From Candidatus Poribacteria bacterium (GTDB lineage: Bacteria; Poribacteria; WGA-4E; GCA-2687025): 64,000 nt of DNA. How positions within the stretch are numbered: the stretch's first letter is position 1; each line of letters begins with the position of its first letter. Shown one piece after another: positions 27,884 to 36,587 of this stretch. The stretch lies in the NCBI GenBank assembly GCA_026004875.1, contig BPJZ01000002.1:1-64000 (forward strand), read 5' to 3'. The notes below the pieces were generated by a model. That model was not told the origin of the DNA, ran no database searches, and was given only the letters and a program-made list of their open reading frames with translations. The translations under genes and the position numbers were made by a program.

Positions 27884-28822
27884 ATGATGCAGGCACTGGC
27901 AGACCACGACGTGCCAGCGATCCTGACGTCCGTTGGGACGCGACCGGACGAGGGCGAGTTTGATCTGCTGGGCGCCTGTCTGGACGATATCGGTCGAGTT
28001 CCCCCGACTTCAAGAGGTGGAGGAACGAGCGCTCTTCCGCCGGCTGGCGCGGGTTCGGCACCTCGCCCGCCGCTCCACCAACGCTACGGCTTATCAGGAG
28101 GAAGTACAGGCAGCTTCGGGCGCGAATCGCGGCGGCGAACCTGCGGCTGGTCGTCTCGTTAGCCAAGCGTTATCAAGGGACCGGCCTGGGACCTGGCCGA
28201 TCTGGTTCAAGAAGGAGCGATCGGACTCCTTCGAGCGGTGGAGCGGTTCGATCCGGAGCGGGGCGTCCCGTTTGGCTCCTACGCGGCCTGGTGGGTGCAC
28301 CAGGCGATCGGCCAAGCGCTGGCTCGCAACGCTCGAACGGTGCGGCTTCCGGCCTACCTGATCCAATGGCAGCGGCGGCTTCATCGCCTCCAGGAGGAGT
28401 CGGAACGCCCTTTAGAGGCCGAGGAGCTGGCACGCCTGGCGGGACTCTCGGAGGAGCAGGTCCAGCGAGCGCTTCAGGCCGAATGGGAGATGATCCCCCT
28501 GGACGCCGCGCCGGAAACACTCGGAGGGCGATCGCTCCGTGAGTGGATCGAAGACCCCTCCCATCCTTGTCCCGAGGAGGGGGCCGAGCTCTCCGAGCGG
28601 AACGCCCTTCTTCAGGCAGCGCTGGAACAGCTGGACCCGCGTTCCGCCCAGGTCCTACGACTCCGCTACGGCCTGGAGGACGGCGTCGAGCGCAGTCTTA
28701 AAGAAGTCGGCGACCTTCTCTGCCTCTCCAAAGAACGCATCCGCCAAATTGAGCGAGCAGCCTTTCAGAAGCTCCGCCGCTCGGCGCCGGGCCGACTGCT
28801 AGGCGACTACCTTCAGAACTGA
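27884..28822 (+). CDS. Sigma-70-family RNA polymerase sigma factor, frameshifted
   Basis: Group 2-like sigma factor of about 311 residues without region 1.1. Region 1.2 is LDDIGRVP, region 2 is [17 protein letters not shown] then [20 protein letters not shown], the -10 recognition helix is [13 protein letters not shown], region 3 is around residues 165-215, and region 4 ends [20 protein letters not shown]. The ATG at 27884 is preceded by GGAGGAG at ideal spacing, so the longer TTG-initiated frame from 27689 is less likely. One extra base each must be skipped at about 28001 (in five C), 28101 and 28189. Being last in the sensing run, it may be the output of, or controlled by, the kinase and regulator. 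Confidence 0.85.
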
Positions 28823-28827
28823 GGAGA

Positions 28828-30258
28828 TCACGCCCCCTCTTGCCTCCGGGATCGTCGTGTCTCGGCTCGGTGGGTGGCCCAGCCATAATGGGCCTCGGCG
28901 GCCTCCATCAGCGTTTCGCTCAACGTCGGATGGGGATGGACCACCTCGGCGAGGTCCAGCGCCGTCGCCCCCATCTCCACGGCCAGCACCCCTTCGCCGA
29001 TCAGCTCGCCCGCGCCAACGCCACAGATGCCCACCCCCAGCACCCGGTCCGTCTCCGGTTCCAGGATCAGCTTGGTGATGCCGTCCTGCCGATCGAAGGT
29101 CAGTGCCCGCCCGGAGGCGCTCCAAGGGAAGCGGGCCACCTGAACGGAGATGCCCTTCTCCTTGGCCTCTCGCTCGGTCAGTCCACACCAGGCGATCTCC
29201 GGATCGGTAAAGACGACTGCCGGAACGACAAACTCGCGGGGCGAAGCCTCCCCCTCGATCGCCTCAACGGCAACAAAGGCCTCTCGATGGGCCTTGTGGG
29301 CCAACATCGCCCCGCCGACCACATCGCCGATCGCGTAAAGGTGAGGATCGTCCGTTTGCATCCGTTCGTTCACGCGGATGAACCCGCGCTCGTCCAGCTG
29401 AACCTTTGTGTTCTCCAGTCCCAACCGTCGGGTGTTCGGGACGCGACCGACGGCCACCAAGACCCGATCGTAAAGCTCGACGAGCGTCTCGCCCTCGACC
29501 TCCATGGTGACGCGGATCTGCTTTCCTTCGGTGGCCATCTCGGTAACCCGGACGCCGGTCCGAATTTGATCAAAAAGGGACTCGGCCCGCCGCTTGACCG
29601 GACGAGAGAGATCGGGGTCCGCGTTGGCCAGAATCTCCGGCAACGCCTCGACGACGACCACTCGGCTCCCCAGCCCCGCGTAAACGGTGCCCAGCTCCAT
29701 CCCAATATATCCGCCGCCAACAACCAATAGGCTGTCAGGAATCTCCGGCAGGGAGAGCGCCTCGGTGGAGGTCATCACCCGCGGGTTGCCCAGGTCGAAG
29801 ACCGGGGGCATCGCAGGCCGAGAACCGACCGCGATGATCGCCTTCTCAAACTGGAAGTACTCCTGTCCCTCCTCGGTTTCGACGCGGAGCAGTTGCGAGC
29901 CTTCCAAGTATCCTCTCCCCTGCAGGACACGGACGTTTCGGGTTCGGGCCAGCCCAGCGATGCCGCCGGCCAGCCTTTCGATGATCGAATCCTTCCAGGC
30001 TCGGAGCTTGTCCAGATGGATTCGGGGCTCACCAAACTCGATCCCCCGCTGGGCGGAGGCCTTCGCCTCTTCCAGCGTATGCACGGCATGAAGCAGGGCC
30101 TTGGAGGGAATGCAGCCTTCGTTCAGACAGACGCCGCCTAACCGCGGCCCACGATCCACCAGGAGCACGTCGTGCCCTCGGTCGGCAGCGTAGAAAGCCG
30201 CTGCGTACCCGCCCGGTCCAGCCCCCAGAACCACGATCTCAACCCGCGTTGCCTCCAT
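28828..30258 (-). CDS. lpdA: Dihydrolipoyl dehydrogenase (E3)
   Basis: FAD enzyme that reoxidises dihydrolipoyl groups of the pyruvate dehydrogenase complex with NAD+. It has 476 residues. The FAD fold is VVLGAGPGGYAAAFYAADRG, the redox disulfide CLNEGCIPSK, the NAD fold VVGGGYIGMELG, and the C-terminal catalytic pair HPHPTLSE. The ATG at 30258 follows ACGGAGG and lies inside the end of the E2 gene (20-base overlap), giving translational coupling. Last gene of the aceE-aceF-lpdA operon. Confidence 0.96.
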   Translation of the reverse strand: MEATRVEIVVLGAGPGGYAAAFYAADRGHDVLLVDRGPRLGGVCLNEGCIPSKALLHAVHTLEEAKASAQRGIEFGEPRIHLDKLRAWKDSIIERLAGGIAGLARTRNVRVLQGRGYLEGSQLLRVETEEGQEYFQFEKAIIAVGSRPAMPPVFDLGNPRVMTSTEALSLPEIPDSLLVVGGGYIGMELGTVYAGLGSRVVVVEALPEILANADPDLSRPVKRRAESLFDQIRTGVRVTEMATEGKQIRVTMEVEGETLVELYDRVLVAVGRVPNTRRLGLENTKVQLDERGFIRVNERMQTDDPHLYAIGDVVGGAMLAHKAHREAFVAVEAIEGEASPREFVVPAVVFTDPEIAWCGLTEREAKEKGISVQVARFPWSASGRALTFDRQDGITKLILEPETDRVLGVGICGVGAGELIGEGVLAVEMGATALDLAEVVHPHPTLSETLMEAAEAHYGWATHRAETRRSRRQEGA

Positions 30259-31582
30259 GGTCCTCCGTTCCTTCCGCGTCCAGTTGGAGCAGCTCCTCGG
30301 GGAACTCTTCAAACGCCTTGACCAGCCGCACGATGAACCGCGCCGCCGCCCCTCCATCAATCAAGCGGTGATCGTAGGAGACGGCCAGCGGCATCATCAG
30401 TCGAGGGACGATCTCTCCGTTCCGAACGACGGGTCGGTAACCGCCCCGGCCGATCCCCAAGATCGCCGCCTGGGGAGGGTTGACGATCGGCGTGAAGTGT
30501 CCACCGCCCAGCGCCCCCTGATTGCTGATGGTGAAGGTGCCGCCCTCCATCTCCTCGGCGGACAGTCTGCGCGCCCGCGCCTTCTCGGCCAGCGCTTCGA
30601 TCTCCTGGGCGATCTCCAGGAGCGACTTCTTGTCCGCATCCCGAACGACGGGAACGTAAAGCCCGTGCTCGGTGTCCACCGCAATGCCGATGTGATAGTG
30701 CTCCTTGAAGACCACCTCTTGAGTCGCCTCGTCGAGGCTCGCGTTGAAGATCGGGAACTCCTGCAGGGCGGCCACGACCGCCTTCACGGCAAAGGGGGTC
30801 AGTGTCAGTCGCGCCCCGCGCTGCTCGTAGAGCTCCTTGTAACGGCCCCGGAGGGCCATCAGCTCGGTGATGTCCGCCTCGTCAAACTGGGTCACATGGG
30901 GGATGGCGTTCCAGGCCTCTTGGAGTCGTCGGGCGATCGTCCTCCGGAGGGAGGAGAGCCGCTCGCGACGGACCGGTCCCCAACGTTCAAAGTCAATACG
31001 CTGGGGGGTGGGCCGCTCGGCGGCCGTCGGGGTTGGCGCCGGAGCCGGAGCCTGGCCAAAGGCTAGCGACTGGAGCCACTGAATGTAACGACGCAGGTCC
31101 TCCAGGACGATCCGACCTCCCCGACCGCTGCCGGGGACGCGGGTCAGGTCAATCCCCAACTGGGCGGCTAGCTTTCGAACCGACGGCGCCGCGGGCGGCG
31201 GGGAGCCGCTCGGCGAACGGTACTGGTAGCTCCCCAACACGCCAGAATCGGCAGGAGCTGCCGGCTGGGCAGGGGCTGCAGGGGCCGGAGCCTCCGGCCG
31301 AGCCGCCGGAACTTCGGCAGGGGCCTCCGAAGGCGCGGCGGCCTCCTCGCCCTCCACCTGCAGGCTGAGGATGAGATCGCCGACGGACACCTCCTGGCCC
31401 ACCTCCACGTGCACGGCCGTTACCACTCCGCTTGCTGGGGCGGGGATCGGCGCTACGGCCTTTTCGTTCTCCAGCTCCAGGACGACCTGATCTTTCTCGA
31501 CTCGATCGCCGACTTGGACCAGGATGTTGACGACGGTTCCAGAGTCGGCGCCCTCTCCCAGCGGAGGAAGGCGTACCTCCAT
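30239..31582 (-). CDS. aceF: Pyruvate dehydrogenase E2, dihydrolipoyl acetyltransferase
   Basis: Core of the complex; transfers acetyl groups to CoA. It has 447 residues: one lipoyl domain (residues 1-77, lipoylated lysine in LELENEKAVAPI), an Ala/Pro-rich linker, a peripheral subunit-binding domain (about 127-165, VRKLAAQLGIDLTRVPGSGR), a second linker and the catalytic domain with the active site in SYDHRLIDGG. A single lipoyl domain is fewer than the three of E. coli E2 but common elsewhere. It lies between aceE (24-base gap) and lpdA (overlap), and lipoate would come from the ligase gene just beyond aceE. Confidence 0.95.
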   Translation of the reverse strand: MEVRLPPLGEGADSGTVVNILVQVGDRVEKDQVVLELENEKAVAPIPAPASGVVTAVHVEVGQEVSVGDLILSLQVEGEEAAAPSEAPAEVPAARPEAPAPAAPAQPAAPADSGVLGSYQYRSPSGSPPPAAPSVRKLAAQLGIDLTRVPGSGRGGRIVLEDLRRYIQWLQSLAFGQAPAPAPTPTAAERPTPQRIDFERWGPVRRERLSSLRRTIARRLQEAWNAIPHVTQFDEADITELMALRGRYKELYEQRGARLTLTPFAVKAVVAALQEFPIFNASLDEATQEVVFKEHYHIGIAVDTEHGLYVPVVRDADKKSLLEIAQEIEALAEKARARRLSAEEMEGGTFTISNQGALGGGHFTPIVNPPQAAILGIGRGGYRPVVRNGEIVPRLMMPLAVSYDHRLIDGGAAARFIVRLVKAFEEFPEELLQLDAEGTEDHGGNAG

Positions 31583-31606
31583 GATCTTCCTTTCCCTGAG
31601 TCCTGA

Positions 31607-34270
31607 TTAACCCAGCATCGGATGGTACTTGTCGGGGTCCACGTCCAGCTCGCGGATGGCGCGCGCGACCGTTTCGGCGTCCAGTTTTCCTTGACGGCGC
31701 AACCCCTCCAGAACGGCGATGGCGATGGACTCGGCGTCCACCTCAAAGAGACGGCGTAGCTTGGGACGCGTTTCGCTCCGGCCAAAGCCGTCGGTGCCCA
31801 GTGCGATTAAGCCCGGAACCCAGGGGGCGATCTGATGGGCCACGGTCGAAACGTAGTCGGAGACCGCTACAAACGGCCCTTCGACGCCCTCCAGAACCGT
31901 CTCTAGATAAGACCGCCGAGGCGGCTCAGTCGGATGAAGCCGATTCCACCGGTCGCACTGGAGCGCCTCCCGTCGCAGTAGGGTGTAGCTGGTGGCGCTC
32001 CACACGTCAGCGGCAACGCCAAACCGCTCCGCGAGCAACTCCTGCGCTCGAAGCGCCTCATTTAGCAACGGACCGCTGCCAAAGATCTGCGCCCGAAAGC
32101 GGCCCGAGCCCTCCGCCGGACGGAAGCGGTACAAGCCTCGAAGAATCCCCTCCTCAACCCCTTCGGGCATCGGCGGCATCGGGTAGTTCTCGTTATACAG
32201 CGTGATGTAGTAAAAGATATCCTCGTTCTGCTGGAACATCCGCCGGAGACCGTCCCGAATGATGACGGCGATCTCGTAAGCGTAGGCCGGATCGTACGGC
32301 TGCAGCGTCGGGATCGCGCTGGCGATCAGGTGGCTGTGGCCGTCCTGGTGCTGGAGGCCTTCGCCGTTGAGCGTCGTCCGACCAGCGGTCGCCGCCATCA
32401 GAAATCCGCGCGCCCGAGAGTCGGCCGCGGCCCAGACCAGGTCCCCCACCCGCTGGAGACCAAACATCGAGTAGAAGATGAAAAACGGGATCATCGGGAT
32501 GCCCAGGTTGGCGTAAGCGGTTCCGGCGGCGATAAAGGAGGACATCGAACCGGCTTCGGTGATTCCCTCCTCCAGAATCTGGCCGTCCTTAGCCTCCTTG
32601 TAGTACAGCAGATGCTCGCTGTCCACCGGCTCGTAAAGCTGCCCGACGCTGGAGTAGATGCCAAACTCCCGGAAGAGAGCGTCCATCCCGAAGGTGCGGG
32701 CCTCATCGGGAATGATCGGCACCACCCGCTTCCCGATCGCCTTATCCCGCATCAGCTTGGCCAGCAGCCGGACAAAGCTCATCGTCGTAGAAACCGCCGC
32801 CTGAGAGCCGCGGGCAAACTCCGCATACAACGCCTCGCCGGGAAGGTCCAACGGCTTGACCAGAACCCGACGTTGCGGGAGATATCCGCCCAGCGCCTGC
32901 CGCCGCTGATGGAGATAGATCATCTCCGGGCTGTCCTCCGGCGGGCGATAAAACGGCGCCTTGACCACCTCCTCGTCGCTGATCGGGATGTTAAACCGGT
33001 CCCGGAACTCCCGAAGCTCCCGCTCGTTCAACTCCTTTTGCTGGTGGGTGATGTTCCGCCCCTCCCCCGCTTCGCCCAGGCCGTAGCCTTTAATCGTCTT
33101 GGCCAAGATGACCGTCGGGGTGCCCCGATGGTTCACCGCGGCGTGGTAGGCAGCGTAGACCTTCTGGGGATCGTGGCCGCCCCGTCGGAGCCGCTGAATC
33201 TCCTCGTCGGTCATGTGACGGACCAGCTCCAGCAGCTCCGGGTACTTTCCAAAGAAGTGCTGCCGAACGTAGCTGCCGTGCTCAACGGAGTACTTTTGAT
33301 ACTCGCCGTCGACACACTCGGCCATTCGGCGGCGGAGCAGCCCTTTTTCGTCTTGGGCCAGCAGGGGATCCCAGTTGGAGCCCCAGATCACCTTGATGAC
33401 GTTCCACCCGGCGCCCCGGAAAGTCGACTCCAACTCCTGGATGATCTTTCCGTTGCCGCGCACCGGTCCGTCCAGCCGCTGGAGGTTGCAGTTGACCACC
33501 CAGATCAGGTTGTCCAGTTTCTCGCGGGAGGCCAGCGTAATCGCCCCGAGCGTCTCCGGCTCATCTACCTCGCCGTCGCCCACAAAGCACCAGACCTTCG
33601 GCTCGTGCGCCGGATCGAGCAGTCCTCGATTCTCCAAGTAGCGAATAAAGCGGGCCTGATAGATCGACATGATCGGCCCAAGCCCCATCGAGACGGTGGG
33701 AAACTGCCAGAAGTCCGGCATCAGATAGGGATGGGGATAGGAGGGCAAACCGTCGCCCTCGCCCAGCTCCTGCCGGAAGTGGTGCAGGTGGGCCTCGGTC
33801 AGCCGCCCTTCCAGAAAGGCCCGCGCGTACACCCCCGGCGAGGAGTGGCCTTGAAAGTAGACAAAATCGCCGGGGAAGTCCCCGTTAGGCGCCCGCCAGA
33901 AGTGATTGAACCCCACCTCATAGAGCGTCGCGACAGACATATAGGTGGAGATATGGCCTCCGATCCCGTGGTGCTCCCGATTGGCCTGAACGACCATCGC
34001 CATCGCGTTCCACCGGACGTAGCTTTTGATCTTCCGCTCCAGCTCCCGGTCGCCGGGATAAGGCGGCTCCTCTTCCGGCGGGATCGTGTTCACATACGGC
34101 GTGTTCATCGTAAAGGGGATGTGCAGCCCCTCCTTTCGGAGGCCGTCGGCCAGCTCCGTCAGCAGAAAGGAGGCCTGCATCTCGTCCTCCTGCTGGAGGA
34201 TAAAGGCCAGCAAGTCCTCCACCGCCTCCAGCCCGTCCTCGATCCGCGTACGTCGGGGTCTTTCCTTCAT
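31607..34270 (-). CDS. aceE: Pyruvate dehydrogenase E1, homodimeric type
   Basis: Thiamine-diphosphate enzyme that decarboxylates pyruvate and acetylates the E2 lipoyl group. It has 887 residues, the usual homodimeric E1 length. Conserved blocks include HIPFTMNTPYVNTIP, NHFWRAPNGDFPGD, FQGHSSPGVYARA, the cofactor motif GDGEVDEPE ending in NCNLQRLDGPVRGN, and DEARTFGMDALFREFGIY. First gene of the operon. A TACAAT on the minus strand at 34348-34343 may be its -10 element, without a clear -35. Confidence 0.96.
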   Translation of the reverse strand: MKERPRRTRIEDGLEAVEDLLAFILQQEDEMQASFLLTELADGLRKEGLHIPFTMNTPYVNTIPPEEEPPYPGDRELERKIKSYVRWNAMAMVVQANREHHGIGGHISTYMSVATLYEVGFNHFWRAPNGDFPGDFVYFQGHSSPGVYARAFLEGRLTEAHLHHFRQELGEGDGLPSYPHPYLMPDFWQFPTVSMGLGPIMSIYQARFIRYLENRGLLDPAHEPKVWCFVGDGEVDEPETLGAITLASREKLDNLIWVVNCNLQRLDGPVRGNGKIIQELESTFRGAGWNVIKVIWGSNWDPLLAQDEKGLLRRRMAECVDGEYQKYSVEHGSYVRQHFFGKYPELLELVRHMTDEEIQRLRRGGHDPQKVYAAYHAAVNHRGTPTVILAKTIKGYGLGEAGEGRNITHQQKELNERELREFRDRFNIPISDEEVVKAPFYRPPEDSPEMIYLHQRRQALGGYLPQRRVLVKPLDLPGEALYAEFARGSQAAVSTTMSFVRLLAKLMRDKAIGKRVVPIIPDEARTFGMDALFREFGIYSSVGQLYEPVDSEHLLYYKEAKDGQILEEGITEAGSMSSFIAAGTAYANLGIPMIPFFIFYSMFGLQRVGDLVWAAADSRARGFLMAATAGRTTLNGEGLQHQDGHSHLIASAIPTLQPYDPAYAYEIAVIIRDGLRRMFQQNEDIFYYITLYNENYPMPPMPEGVEEGILRGLYRFRPAEGSGRFRAQIFGSGPLLNEALRAQELLAERFGVAADVWSATSYTLLRREALQCDRWNRLHPTEPPRRSYLETVLEGVEGPFVAVSDYVSTVAHQIAPWVPGLIALGTDGFGRSETRPKLRRLFEVDAESIAIAVLEGLRRQGKLDAETVARAIRELDVDPDKYHPMLG

Positions 34271-34383
34271 GAGGCCACCTTACCTGTTGCGCCGAGTCTC
34301 CGCCAACCGGATACCCTACCTGTTAGAAGAACGCTCGATCACATTGTAGCACGGACCGAATTTCCCGCACCGGAGGAGAATCG

Positions 34384-35109
34384 GTGTACCGCCTTCTGGA
34401 GACGTGGGGAGCTCCGCCTTACGACCTGGCGCTGGACGAGTCCCTGCAGCGCCTCGTCGAAGAAAGAGGGGAGACACCAGGTCTGCTTCGGCTCTGGCGT
34501 CCTCGACAGCGCTTCGTCGTTCTTGGCTACGGACGGCGGCTCGCGGAGGAGGTGAACCTAGAGGCCTGCCGGCGGCTGAGCGTACCGATCTATCGCCGCC
34601 GGACGGGCGGAGGCACCGTGCTTCAAAGCCCCGGATGTCTGAACTACGCTCTCGTTCTGCCCGCGGAGGAGCTCCCGACGGCGCCCCGCTCGGCGCAGCA
34701 AGCCGTTCTCGAACGAATCGCTGCGGCGATCCGGCAGGCGTTTGGACTCCCCCTAGAGATCGAAGAGACCGATCTGGTTCTGGGCGACCGAAAGGTAGCC
34801 GGGACGGCGGCCCGCCGCCAACGCCAAAGCTGGCTGATCCACGGCTCGTTGCTCCTGGAACCGGACCTAGAGCTGATGGAACAGGTGCTCCGGACGCCCG
34901 ACCGGCAGCCGGCCTATCGGCGGGGCCGGTCTCATCGAGAGTTCTTGGGCCGGCTTCCTTTAGCGCCGGAGTCCTTGGAAGAGACGCTGATCCAAGCGTT
35001 CCACGCAGCGGAATCACTTCCGGAGTCCCTCCGGGAGCGCTGCCGAGAGGAGACTCGACGCCTGGTTGAAGAGCTCTATGGCCAAAAGGAGTGGATCGAG
35101 CGCCTATAA
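34384..35109 (+). CDS. Lipoate-protein ligase A family protein
   Basis: BPL/LplA-family enzyme of 241 residues that attaches lipoate, or transfers octanoate or lipoyl, to lysines. The ligand-binding motif is RRRTGGGTVLQSPGCLNYAL and the catalytic lysine lies in DRKVAGTAARRQRQSWLIHG. The GTG at 34384 follows GGAGGAG. It is divergent from aceE, whose E2 partner needs lipoylation, so the substrate is probably AceF. Ligase (LplA) and octanoyltransferase (LipM) activities cannot be separated from the motif. Confidence 0.87.
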   Translation: MYRLLETWGAPPYDLALDESLQRLVEERGETPGLLRLWRPRQRFVVLGYGRRLAEEVNLEACRRLSVPIYRRRTGGGTVLQSPGCLNYALVLPAEELPTAPRSAQQAVLERIAAAIRQAFGLPLEIEETDLVLGDRKVAGTAARRQRQSWLIHGSLLLEPDLELMEQVLRTPDRQPAYRRGRSHREFLGRLPLAPESLEETLIQAFHAAESLPESLRERCREETRRLVEELYGQKEWIERL

Positions 35110-36420
35110 ACGGAAGACCCGCCCCCGACACCGGACGGAGCGCATCGCGTTTCGCGTGTCCACAATCAGGTCGGCGTGTTGGCCGATCATCTCATAGTCA
35201 ATCTGATCGTGGTGGGTGGTGATCAAGACGCAGTCGGAACCTTCGATCAGCGCCGGAGAGAGCGGCTGATTAGTGTAGCGGATGCCGTCCACCTCCACTT
35301 CAGGGACCAACGGATCGTGATACCGGAGCCGCCCGCCCCGTTCCTGGAGCAGCTGCATCACCTTGAGGGCCGGCGACTCGCGCGTGTCGCCGACGTTGGG
35401 CTTGTAGGCGACGCCAATAATGAGAATCTGAGCGCCCCGAACCGACTTCCCGACGCTGTTGAGCGCATCAAACGTGCGATGGAGGACGTGAGCAGGCATT
35501 TGACTATTGATCTCCATCGCCAGATCGATCAGCCGTGCCGGAAGGGAGAGGTTCTTCACCCGCCAGGAGAGATAGTGCGGGTCCACCGGGATGCAGTGCC
35601 CACCGACGCCGGGGCCGGGATAGAAGGGCATGAACCCAAACGGCTTGGTGGCCGCCGCTTCGATCACCTCCCAGATGTCCACGCCGATCGAGTGGGAGAG
35701 CAAGGCCAGCTCGTTGACCAACGCGATGTTCAGCGCCCGAAAGGCGTTCTCCAGGAGCTTAGCCATCTCCGCCGTTCGGATGGAGGGCACCGGATGCACC
35801 GCCGAGACGAACGCCTCGTAAAACCGACAGGCAAGATGGGTACAGGTGGGCGTCAGACCGCCGACGATCTTGGGCGTGTTCTCGATAGTGTATTTCCGGT
35901 TTCCGGGGTCGATCCGTTCCGGCGAGAAGGCTAAAAAGAAATCGTCCCCGGCCCGGAGTCCGCCGGACTCTAGGACGGGCTTGACCACCTCCTCGGTGGA
36001 GCCGGGGTAGGTGGTGCTCTCCAGGATGATGAGCTGTCCGCGGTGGAGACACTCCGCAAGCCGTGTCGCCGCCTGGACGATATAGCGCAGGTCCGGATCG
36101 CGGCTCTTTCCCAGCGGTGTGGGAACGCAAACCAGGACGATATCCCGATCGGTCAGCTGAGCGTAGTCGTCGGTGACCTCAAGCTTCCCGGCGGAGAGAA
36201 GCGAATAAAGCTCGTCGGGGGGGACGTCCTGGACGTAGGAGTCTCCGGCTTGAAGCCGCTGGAGCCGCTGCCGGTCGATGTCTAGTCCTAAGGAGGGAAA
36301 GCCCGCTCGGATCACGTGCAACAGCAGCGGCAGCCCCACATAGCCCAGCCCAACGACGGCGACCCGGGCCTGGCGCTCCTGAATGCGCTGTTCCAACGTC
36401 GCAGCAAGCGGAGAAAGCAT
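35104..36420 (-). CDS. UDP-N-acetyl sugar 6-dehydrogenase (WbpA/WecC-type)
   Basis: NAD-dependent enzyme that oxidises C6 of a UDP-linked HexNAc or hexose to the uronic acid for surface polysaccharides, 438 residues. N-terminal Rossmann fold VAVVGLGYVGLPLLLHVI, then STTYPGSTEEVV and SPERIDPGN, the catalytic cysteine in GVGGHCIPVDPHYLSW, and a C-terminal UDP-binding domain with IGVAYKPNVGDTRESPA. The PHYLSW variant fits UDP-GlcNAc/ManNAc dehydrogenases better than UDP-glucose enzymes. It overlaps the lipoate ligase end by 6 bases convergently. GGGAGG precedes the start. No other polysaccharide gene adjoins. Confidence 0.9.
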   Translation of the reverse strand: MLSPLAATLEQRIQERQARVAVVGLGYVGLPLLLHVIRAGFPSLGLDIDRQRLQRLQAGDSYVQDVPPDELYSLLSAGKLEVTDDYAQLTDRDIVLVCVPTPLGKSRDPDLRYIVQAATRLAECLHRGQLIILESTTYPGSTEEVVKPVLESGGLRAGDDFFLAFSPERIDPGNRKYTIENTPKIVGGLTPTCTHLACRFYEAFVSAVHPVPSIRTAEMAKLLENAFRALNIALVNELALLSHSIGVDIWEVIEAAATKPFGFMPFYPGPGVGGHCIPVDPHYLSWRVKNLSLPARLIDLAMEINSQMPAHVLHRTFDALNSVGKSVRGAQILIIGVAYKPNVGDTRESPALKVMQLLQERGGRLRYHDPLVPEVEVDGIRYTNQPLSPALIEGSDCVLITTHHDQIDYEMIGQHADLIVDTRNAMRSVRCRGRVFRL

Positions 36421-36587
36421 TCACCCAGCCTCCCGGGTCTGTGGATATGTCCGTTCCAAACCGCACCTCCTTGCTGCTTCGATTCGCACTCAGGGCGCCA
36501 AGAAGCTTTCTTAAATCCCGTCCCCCTCGCTGCGCAAGATGATATCCGAGCCGCCGGAGCAGGACAAGGGGTTTCTCCAGCCGTCCC

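Noticed and set aside
32330-34555. 741-codon plus-strand open frame opposite aceE
   Set aside because: It is an antisense shadow of the conserved pyruvate dehydrogenase E1 gene, with low-complexity, biased composition and no recognisable domain.
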